From assembly GCA_035457105.1 (NCBI GenBank), contig DATIBX010000205.1, positions 1 through 24,204 on the forward strand: 24,204 nucleotides of DNA, read 5' to 3'. Position 1 is the first letter of the stretch, and every line of letters begins with the position of its first letter. Made by a program: the position numbers and the translations under genes. This document shows positions 15,448 to 22,001 of this stretch, in pieces. The notes beneath the pieces are model-generated. The model saw only the letters and a program-made list of their open reading frames with translations. It did no database searches and had not been told where the DNA came from. Source of the stretch: PSRF01 sp035457105 (GTDB lineage Bacteria > Acidobacteriota > Blastocatellia > Pyrinomonadales > Pyrinomonadaceae).

Positions 15448-16677
15448 ATGGATTCCAATGTAGGATTGGCCATTCAGTCTATCGGCATCCTCCTAATTAC
15501 GTTGCTGTCAGTTTTCATGCGGTCCTCCATCAAGAGCGCTGCTCTTAAGTATTGGACCGTCGGCTGGGCCAGTTTGTCTGTGGCCCTCCTCAGCTTGATC
15601 GTCGGATTCCACGCACCCAACCGCCAGTCCCTCTTTTATTCACTCTATTTCATGGGTGAATACACTTTTGGTCTGCTGTTTATTGCCGGTTGCCGGAACT
15701 ACGTTTCAGCCAGAGCGATTACTGTTAAGCAACTCGGTATATTTTTGCCGTTCCTGGTAATCTCCGCTCTCTTGCCATTTCTTTCGTCGGACTTTAATGA
15801 TCTGTTCATGATTCATGCGGTGATAATGGCGGTCCTGTTTGCCACCTCGTTCTTTACCCTTCGTTTTGGCGTGATTGGACCAAGCCCTGGCGCAAGTGTT
15901 ATCTCGGTCGCTCTCCTGTTACTAACGGCTGGCTTTCTGCACTACCTGCCTCTGTTCGGAGCCCGCAAAGGGCTTCTGGGAATGACTGTTCCGACGGGCT
16001 ACCTCCAATACACTTCAATCTGTGACATGATTCTTGAAATCGTCCTTGGCTTCGGTACGATGATGTTATTGATGGAGGCGATTCACCGCGAAGCAGAAAA
16101 GGCAAACAGGGAACTCACGGAAGCACGCGATAAACTCGAGCTATTGGCTCGCATGGATCCGCTGACTGAGGCGCTGAACCGTCATGCCTTTCATTCGCTG
16201 CTCAGTCGCACTGAACGTGGTGACCACGCAGAAACTTTTGGTTGCGTTGCGGTGCTAGACATCGACAATCTGAAGCCTATCAATGACACCCACGGACATG
16301 CTGCCGGTGATAAAGCGATTCGCGCTGTCGCGCGGGCGATGCGCTCATTGATCAGGGCCGACGACATGCTTTTTCGGTGGGGCGGTGACGAGTTTCTGGT
16401 TCTGATGTTCAACCTTTCCGAGGGTGAAGTCGGTAGAAGAATTGCTACCTTGAACGGAATCATCGAACGAAATTGCGAACAGTGGACTGGTTTACCGATT
16501 AAGGTATCGGTTTCCTATGGTGTGGCGGGGTTTAGTTCAATGAAGGACCTGGCAGTAGGAATTGAAGCCGCAGATCAAGCTATGTACGCGCAGCGACAAA
16601 AGATGCGTGGCCCAGCGAAGCTGGAAAACCCTTCGATGATTCCTCTGACTCCCACGGTCTTGCTGGATGTCCACTAA
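15448..16677 (+). CDS. Membrane-bound GGDEF diguanylate cyclase
   Basis: A 409-residue inner-membrane protein predicted to make cyclic di-GMP from two GTP. Residues 1 to about 210 contain roughly six or seven hydrophobic segments and likely sense a membrane or extracellular cue. A short charged helix (about 211-235, REAEKANRELTEARDKLELL) links to the GGDEF domain, which starts MDPLTEALNRHAF and contains DIDNLKPIND (271-280) and the intact catalytic WGGDEF (311-316). The inhibitory I-site RADD (303-306) has the correct five-residue spacing before GGDEF, so product feedback inhibition is expected. No EAL domain. GAGG lies 9 bases before the ATG. It converges with the DHS-family gene, with only 13 bases between stop codons. 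Confidence 0.93.
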   Translation: MDSNVGLAIQSIGILLITLLSVFMRSSIKSAALKYWTVGWASLSVALLSLIVGFHAPNRQSLFYSLYFMGEYTFGLLFIAGCRNYVSARAITVKQLGIFLPFLVISALLPFLSSDFNDLFMIHAVIMAVLFATSFFTLRFGVIGPSPGASVISVALLLLTAGFLHYLPLFGARKGLLGMTVPTGYLQYTSICDMILEIVLGFGTMMLLMEAIHREAEKANRELTEARDKLELLARMDPLTEALNRHAFHSLLSRTERGDHAETFGCVAVLDIDNLKPINDTHGHAAGDKAIRAVARAMRSLIRADDMLFRWGGDEFLVLMFNLSEGEVGRRIATLNGIIERNCEQWTGLPIKVSVSYGVAGFSSMKDLAVGIEAADQAMYAQRQKMRGPAKLENPSMIPLTPTVLLDVH

Positions 16678-16690
16678 AAGCGCGAGTTGC

Positions 16691-17749
16691 TTAAGGAGCT
16701 TCTACAAGTAGCTCGCGGCCGAAGGTGAAGTTAGGACGCTTTCGTCCCTTTAAGTACTTAGCGGCCGTTTGCGATAAAGATGTGATCAAGATTGGCAGCG
16801 CGATCGTTGCGTCACAAGGAACGTACGCCGTATGAGCTCCGCGCGCCAACTTGCCGTAGACCAAACCTTCATCAAATGATACGCCGTTTGATCGGCCGCC
16901 TGGATGAGGGCCATCAGCTGAGATCTGGATCGCGTACTTATGACCGTGGTGATGCTCTTTCTGCAGGAATGAAGAAACGGTGGCCTGTTGAATGAAACTC
17001 TTCGGGGTGCCACCGCCCAGGTTTATGATACCTGAGACACGAGCGTGGGCCATGACGTTCATCATGTCGAGTACATCCTGAATGATGTCGAACATGAAGT
17101 TGTTTTTCTTTTCGAATCTGGCGCCCGCGATTCCCACCGCCAGACCGCTGTCGGCGATTGCGGGACAGAAAATCGGCACCCGAGATTTGTAAGCTGAGGT
17201 CAATACGCCGTCTTCCGAAGCAATCTCAGCCAGTTCTCGACCCAGCAAATGCAGAAACTCACGCGGTGAATACGACCTGGTTTGATCTAGTTGGTTAGTA
17301 AAGCCACCGATCCATTCCTTTGCTTCACGATATTCCTCATCGCTGGCCAACAGGTCCCACATGCGACTGATCTGAGCTGATTCAAGTTCAGCGTCAGTCA
17401 TGCTTGGATGAGCCTGGAAATGATAGCGGCCGAGTGTTTCGTGCAGGTCGTGAAATAACATCGAGCCCGATAGCACTAAGACATCGACAAATCGATTCTT
17501 AATAACGTACGCCAGCAAGCGCCGCATTCCCGCAGGAATCAGGGCACCCGAGCCGGCCACCATGATGGTGGTGTTGTTGCCGAGCATATCGAGCCATATA
17601 CGATGAGCCTCGGCAAGCTGTCTACCACCGAATCCAGTACCTTCCATTTTCTCCAACAGTCCCGCTACAGAACGATCTCGATCGACCTGAACCGGGCGTG
17701 TTGGAGTAGTCAAGTACTTCGATGCTTTTGGTTTACGCTGAGTGACCAT
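16691..17749 (-). CDS. Deoxyhypusine-synthase-family protein, probable polyamine aminobutyltransferase
   Basis: A 352-residue protein of the deoxyhypusine synthase fold. Visible family features are VAGSGALIPAGM (64-75), VLSGSMLFHDLHE (92-104), SEDGVLTSAY (178-187), FCPAIADSGL (194-203), INLGGGTPK (242-250) and SFDEGLVYGKL with Lys300, matching the catalytic lysine of human DHS (SWGKI motif). DHS uses NAD and spermidine to transfer an aminobutyl group to eIF5A. Bacteria lack eIF5A, and bacterial relatives include homospermidine synthases. Its place 54 bases after speA fits polyamine metabolism, probably in one operon. Start is ATG 17749, with GAGAGG upstream; a TTG at 17761 would add four residues. 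Product identity is inferred. Confidence 0.8.
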   Translation of the reverse strand: MVTQRKPKASKYLTTPTRPVQVDRDRSVAGLLEKMEGTGFGGRQLAEAHRIWLDMLGNNTTIMVAGSGALIPAGMRRLLAYVIKNRFVDVLVLSGSMLFHDLHETLGRYHFQAHPSMTDAELESAQISRMWDLLASDEEYREAKEWIGGFTNQLDQTRSYSPREFLHLLGRELAEIASEDGVLTSAYKSRVPIFCPAIADSGLAVGIAGARFEKKNNFMFDIIQDVLDMMNVMAHARVSGIINLGGGTPKSFIQQATVSSFLQKEHHHGHKYAIQISADGPHPGGRSNGVSFDEGLVYGKLARGAHTAYVPCDATIALPILITSLSQTAAKYLKGRKRPNFTFGRELLVEAP

Positions 17750-17803
17750 GCAGGTTATCAACCTCTCGAACAGGGTTCCCTGGGGTTTAGTGCTTTACAT
17801 CTT

Positions 17804-19741
17804 TCAGTAATCGGTTTTTCGTCTTGAACGTGGTTTGATACCGTTAACTGCCAGGTATGTATAAGCGTCGTAACGCGATTCATAGAATTGCGCTAACTGA
17901 GCGCCTTCTGCCTCGCTCAATTCGCCTTCCTTGACACGCCGGTTAATGAGCCGGCGAAAACCATCGTGCAAAAAGCTGCGTTCGTAACGCGCTCGTTCCG
18001 CGGCTGCGCCTACGGTTGTTCCCTTAATTACTTTCTTGATTAAAAAACCTTCTTCGTCGATGTGGATGTGAGCCTCATGCGGTGCTCCGAAGAGATTGTG
18101 ATTGTTGCCCATCACTTCCTGATAGGCGCCGACCAACATGAAAGCGAGGTAATAAGGTTCATCAGGACTTAACGCATGCAGTTCCAGAACCTGTTTCACA
18201 TCGTGCAGGTCGACGAACTTGTCAACAATACCGTCTGAATCGCAAGTGATGTCGCAGAGAGTTGTGTACTCGGTTGGTGGTTTGTTGAGTCCATGGATCG
18301 GCACAATCGGAAACAGCTGGTCAAGGGCCCAGTGATCCGGAACCGAACGGAAAACGGAGAAGTTAGTCAGGTATTTAGCGCACAACAACCTTCGTAAATC
18401 ACCAAATTCCTCCGATACATATTTCGCTTGCTGAGCGTATTTATCTGCGCGCTCACAGACGTCCCAAAACAAGACCTCGCCCTTTGCCCGGTCCTCGAGT
18501 GAAATCAGACCGAGGTTGAAGAGGGTGAACAACTCTTCGCGATGCTCGAGAGCATCGTGATAGTACTCACGATAATTCTTGACCGTGATCGATTCTCGCA
18601 ACTCACCGAGCTCAGTCACTACCTGCGGATCATCTTCGTCAATCTCAATTGGGGTGATGTCTTCGACGACGGTTTCAATCTCGTCCAGGACATTCGTTAT
18701 CAGGATTGCGTGATAGGCGGCGAGAAAACGACCCGACTCTTGAATGATAGTCGGGTGCGGAACGTTCTCGTCGTCACAAACTTGTTTGATGGTGTAGATG
18801 ACGTCGTTGGCAAATTCCTGGGCCGTATAGTTTGCCGATGAGTCGAAAGCGGTTTTTGAGCCGTCGTAATCGACTGCCATACCGCCGCCAACGTCAAGAA
18901 GCTCGATCGGTACCTTCATCTGGTACACCTTCGCATAAACGCGAGCTGCCTCTTTCATCGCATTCTTGATTCGTTTGATATCGGTGAGCTGCGATCCAAT
19001 GTGAAAGTGCAACAGCTTCAGCATGTCCATTCGGCCGGCTTCTTCCAGCCGCCGAATTACTTCCAGAAGCTCAGTGGTCGTGAGGCCGAACTTGGCAGCC
19101 TCGCCGCCTGACTTTTCCCAACGGCCGGAACCCTTTGAGTAGAGTTTGACGCGCATACCAATCATTGGCGCCGGGCCTTCATGTCGTTCAGCTACGGTCA
19201 GCACGTGGTCGAGCTCGTTGAGCTTTTCAATAACGATGACGACCTTTTTGCCGATACGGGCACCCGCGAAAGCCAGTTCAATAAACTCGATATCTTTGAA
19301 CCCGTTGAGTACGAGCAGGCTGTCTGCAGGTTGTTCCAGGGCGAGTGCGGCGTACAGTTCGGCTTTTGAGCCAGCCTCCAGTCCAAAGTCATAGCGAGAG
19401 CCTTCGCGCAAGTATTCCTCGACCACAGCGCGCTGCTGATTCACCTTCATTGGGTAAACACACATATGTGCACCCTGGTATTCATATTCACGAATGGACC
19501 GGCTGAACGCCCTTTGAAGTTTTCGGACCTGTGCTGCTACGAGTTGGGGGAAACGAAGAAGGACCGGCGTGGTGATTCCTCGCTTGGCCAGGTTATCGAT
19601 AATCTCTTTGAGGTCCGCTGAGCGGGGATCGCCCTCAACGGGGTGGACTATTAGATTTCCTTTCCGGTTAACGTCAAAGTATCCAGCACCCCAGTTTTCA
19701 ATTCCGTAAAGTTCGAGCGTTTGCTCGATTGCCGTGGTCAA
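17804..19741 (-). CDS. speA: Biosynthetic arginine decarboxylase
   Basis: SpeA is a PLP-dependent fold-type III enzyme that decarboxylates arginine to agmatine, the first step of one putrescine route. The 645-residue length is normal. Features include the N-terminal ENWGAGYFDVN, the PLP lysine K99 in YPMKVNQQR, LLHFHIGSQ (near 245), LDVGGGMAVDYDG, ESGRFLAAYHAIL and the active-site Cys motif ITCDSDGIVDK near residue 498. The ATG at 19741 has an AGGAGA ribosome site about 8 bases upstream. It is followed by a DHS-family gene on the same strand. A terminator-like, alternative-stem structure lies about 160-225 bases upstream and could act in its leader if transcription starts far enough upstream. 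Confidence 0.96.
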   Translation of the reverse strand: MTTAIEQTLELYGIENWGAGYFDVNRKGNLIVHPVEGDPRSADLKEIIDNLAKRGITTPVLLRFPQLVAAQVRKLQRAFSRSIREYEYQGAHMCVYPMKVNQQRAVVEEYLREGSRYDFGLEAGSKAELYAALALEQPADSLLVLNGFKDIEFIELAFAGARIGKKVVIVIEKLNELDHVLTVAERHEGPAPMIGMRVKLYSKGSGRWEKSGGEAAKFGLTTTELLEVIRRLEEAGRMDMLKLLHFHIGSQLTDIKRIKNAMKEAARVYAKVYQMKVPIELLDVGGGMAVDYDGSKTAFDSSANYTAQEFANDVIYTIKQVCDDENVPHPTIIQESGRFLAAYHAILITNVLDEIETVVEDITPIEIDEDDPQVVTELGELRESITVKNYREYYHDALEHREELFTLFNLGLISLEDRAKGEVLFWDVCERADKYAQQAKYVSEEFGDLRRLLCAKYLTNFSVFRSVPDHWALDQLFPIVPIHGLNKPPTEYTTLCDITCDSDGIVDKFVDLHDVKQVLELHALSPDEPYYLAFMLVGAYQEVMGNNHNLFGAPHEAHIHIDEEGFLIKKVIKGTTVGAAAERARYERSFLHDGFRRLINRRVKEGELSEAEGAQLAQFYESRYDAYTYLAVNGIKPRSRRKTDY

Positions 19742-19888
19742 TTGGCGGTCTCCTGCCTGATAACGTTAGATATGGATTCCTTTGCCCAAAATGCGGTAAT
19801 ACACCTTCTCGATACGAGTTGCGGAAGTTGTGCTGGGTGGAACGCTTTAGTCGGCGAATGTAACAGAAAACGGAAAGAGGGTCTATAA

Positions 19889-19966
19889 CTTTTTTGTTTC
19901 AAAAAAGGGCCCGGATTGACTTAAACCCTCAGAAACTATAGGGTTTTTGGCCCTTTCGATTCCGGG
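19889..19966 (-). promoter_or_regulatory. Competing hairpins, possible attenuator upstream of speA
   Basis: Several exact pairings share sequence. AAAGGGCC (19904-19911) pairs with GGCCCTTT (19949-19956), enclosing AAACCC (19923-19928) with GGGTTT (19941-19946). CCCGGA (19910-19915) pairs with TCCGGG (19961-19966) as an alternative. CTTTTTTG (19889-19896) pairs with CAAAAAAG (19900-19907). Read on the minus strand, the GGGCCC stem runs directly into six T residues like an intrinsic terminator, and the last hairpin sequesters that T-run. As no gene lies upstream on that strand for termination, a speA leader attenuator is a reasonable inference. Confidence 0.45.
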
Positions 19967-20291
19967 TGGTCCTAGACTCCAGCGGCTCTCAAGAATCCCG
20001 TGGGTGTTTAAGTCGTAAGAAAATTTGTAATCGGCAGTACAAAGACCAGCTGGACCGAATAAAAAGTACGGTTCAAATGATAAGAAAAATTGTTGGCTTT
20101 ACCGTCGCTTCTGCCGACCTCTGAGGTAGACGAAGATAACCAGAGCAAACTAATAAGTGCTGGAAAGCATAAGGTAACGAAATGGAATTCCAGCTGCATC
20201 CTCGTCATGTAGCATTTATCTCACCCCACATAGAACACAAAGGTTGCACAGAGAAGATTCCAATTAGGACATTAACTGTCGTCGGGCATGC

Positions 20292-20319
20292 TTGACATCG
20301 CAATTCGCGTCACTATAAT
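20292..20319 (+). promoter_or_regulatory. Consensus sigma-70 promoter of glnA
   Basis: TTGACA (20292-20297) and TATAAT (20314-20319) are both perfect, with a 16-base spacer. Transcription should begin near 20326, giving a leader of about 130 bases before the glnA ATG. No NtrC or sigma-54 site was recognised. Confidence 0.8.
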
Positions 20320-20375
20320 GGCAGTTTTTTACGAGCCGTCGTTCCGTGACGCACGCCTGTTTTCGAAGAGCCGCC

Positions 20376-20434
20376 GAGCACCCCAAAACACTTCGCGCCA
20401 ACAACCACCTCGGGGCGAAGAGCACCCCTAACAC
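20376..20434 (+). promoter_or_regulatory. Structured glnA leader with direct repeats
   Basis: GAGCACCCCAAAACAC (20376-20391) and GAGCACCCCTAACAC (20420-20434) are near-identical direct repeats. Between them CTTCGCGCC (20391-20399) pairs with GGGGCGAAG (20412-20420), a 9-position stem with one mismatch. It lies in the expected 5' UTR. It does not show the GAAGTAGG core of the known glutamine riboswitch motif. Confidence 0.4.
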
Positions 20435-20458
20435 TCCCATTATCTTTCAGGAGATCAC

Positions 20459-21883
20459 ATGAACCCTAAGACTGTCTTGAAATATGCTTCCGACCAGGGC
20501 GCCAAGTTTGTCTCTGTTCGCTTTACTGACTTGCCTGGCTCCTGGCAACACTTGACCTTCCCGATTGCCGAACTCGGTGAAGAGCAATTCGAAGATGGAT
20601 TCGGCTTTGACGCATCGTCCATTCGTGGTTGGGCCGCAATTCACGAATCGGACATGTTGCTCGTACCAGATGCAACGCGTTTCTGGATGGATCCTTTTGC
20701 CGAGCAACCGACGCTTTGCTTGATTGGAAATGCCGTAGACCCAATCACTAAGGAAGGTTATGCGTTTGACCCCCGCTCAGTTGCACTACGTGCCGAAAGC
20801 TACCTGAAGTTTACTGGACTTGCTGATACCGCCTATTTCGGTCCCGAAGCCGAGTTCTTTGTTTTTGACAACGTTAAGTTTCATAACGATCAACATTCAG
20901 CAGGTTACACAGTTGATTCTGATGAAGCTCATTGGAATAGCGGTCGTGACGCAAACGAATTCTCCGGTTCCAATCTTGGCTTCCGCATTCGTCCAAAAGA
21001 AGGTTATGTCCCGGTAGCACCAACTGATTCTCTGACCGATTTACGTTCGGAAATATCACTTATACTTGGCAAGTGCGGAGTTACAGTTGAATGCCATCAC
21101 CACGAAGTCGCGACTGCCGGTCAATGCGAAATTGATTTTCGCTATTCAACTCTCTTAGGGACGGCGGACAACCTTCAAATCTTTAAGTATGTAGTTCGCA
21201 ATACTGCTCATCAGTACGGCAAGTCGGCCACGTTCATGCCGAAACCACTCTATGGCGACAACGGTTCTGGTATGCACTGTCACCAATCGCTCTGGAAGAG
21301 TGAAAAGCCTCTTTTTGCCGGCGACGGTTACGCCGGATTATCGGAAATGGCGCGCTATTACATCGGCGGACTGCTGAAGCACGCAGCAGCTATCGTAGCT
21401 TTCGCAGCTCCTACAACAAATAGCTATAAACGCTTGGTGCCGGGTTTCGAAGCGCCGGTGAATCTCGCTTACTCGGCTCGTAACCGATCGGCAGCGATTC
21501 GTATTCCGATGTTTTCCACCAATCCAAAACTGAAGCGGCTCGAGTTTCGGCCACCAGATCCGTCGTGCAATGCATACCTTGCATTCTCGGCGATGGTCCT
21601 TGCTGGGCTTGATGGTATTCAAAACCGGATTGATCCAGGAGATCCACTCGAGAAAGACATCTACGATCTGTCGCCTGAGGAATTGAAAGATGTTCCGACC
21701 TTGCCCGGTTCGTTGGATGACTCACTAAAGGCACTGGAAGCCGATCACGACTTCCTGCTTAAAGGTGACGTGTTCAGTCCGCAGTTGATCGAACGGTGGA
21801 TAAGTTACAAACGCGATCGCGAGATTACTCCGTTGCGTATGCGACCGCATCCGCTTGAATTCTCGCTCTACTACGACATCTAG
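20459..21883 (+). CDS. glnA: Glutamine synthetase type I
   Basis: GlnA condenses glutamate and ammonia using ATP to make glutamine, acting as a cytoplasmic dodecamer. The 474-residue protein has the family's normal length and motifs: GFDASSIRGW (49-58) with the latch Asp51, FGPEAEFFVF (127-136) with metal glutamates, NGSGMHCHQSLW (268-279), VPGFEAPVNLAYSARNRSAAIRIP split across 327-350, and EFRPPDPSCNAYLAFSAM. Tyr402 in IYDLSPEE corresponds to the adenylylated tyrosine of enterobacterial GlnA (Tyr397 in NLYDLPPEE), so activity should be controlled by covalent modification. The ATG follows AGGAG at 20448-20452. The adenylyltransferase gene glnE begins 118 bases downstream. A perfect sigma-70 promoter lies about 140 bases upstream. 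Confidence 0.98.
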   Translation: MNPKTVLKYASDQGAKFVSVRFTDLPGSWQHLTFPIAELGEEQFEDGFGFDASSIRGWAAIHESDMLLVPDATRFWMDPFAEQPTLCLIGNAVDPITKEGYAFDPRSVALRAESYLKFTGLADTAYFGPEAEFFVFDNVKFHNDQHSAGYTVDSDEAHWNSGRDANEFSGSNLGFRIRPKEGYVPVAPTDSLTDLRSEISLILGKCGVTVECHHHEVATAGQCEIDFRYSTLLGTADNLQIFKYVVRNTAHQYGKSATFMPKPLYGDNGSGMHCHQSLWKSEKPLFAGDGYAGLSEMARYYIGGLLKHAAAIVAFAAPTTNSYKRLVPGFEAPVNLAYSARNRSAAIRIPMFSTNPKLKRLEFRPPDPSCNAYLAFSAMVLAGLDGIQNRIDPGDPLEKDIYDLSPEELKDVPTLPGSLDDSLKALEADHDFLLKGDVFSPQLIERWISYKRDREITPLRMRPHPLEFSLYYDI

Positions 21884-21900
21884 AACCTTGGAGTTCGCCA

Positions 21901-21968
21901 GCCCGGCGGCGCTTTGTTAAATCGGCTTCTCAATCGGAAAAGCCTCATCTACCAAAGCGCCGCCAGGC
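21901..21968 (+). promoter_or_regulatory. Strong hairpin between glnA and glnE
   Basis: GGCGGCGCTTTG (21905-21916) pairs perfectly with CAAAGCGCCGCC (21953-21964), extended by GCC/GGC (21901-21903 and 21966-21968) after one mismatch. An inner GGCTT/AAGCC hairpin (21924-21928, 21940-21944) lies in the loop. No T-run follows, so it may be an mRNA-stabilising or partial-termination element that lowers glnE relative to glnA, or an extragenic palindrome. Confidence 0.6.
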
Positions 21969-22001
21969 CGGCACAGTCCAAAAGGCGTTAGAATAGCAAA
22001 T

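Larger units (their letters stand above)
19742..20458. other. Divergent speA-glnA intergenic region
   Basis: This 717-base spacer holds no convincing gene. A 66-residue open frame on the minus strand (20008-20208) has no ribosome site or recognisable family and is not called. Contents visible are competing hairpins at 19889-19966, a short CACAAAGGTTGCACAGAGAA stretch near 20237-20256 that resembles a repeat fragment, a perfect sigma-70 promoter at 20292-20319 and a structured glnA leader. Confidence 0.6.

Noticed and set aside
16678..16720. Terminator between the GGDEF and DHS-family genes
   Set aside because: CGCGAG (16681-16686) and CTCGCG (16712-16717) can pair, but the stem reaches into the DHS coding end and no T-run follows.
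20008..20208. 66-residue minus-strand open frame in the speA-glnA spacer
   Set aside because: No ribosome site, no family likeness and AT-rich non-coding surroundings.
20326..20458. Glutamine riboswitch (glnA motif) before glnA
   Set aside because: The conserved GAAGTAGG-type core is absent.
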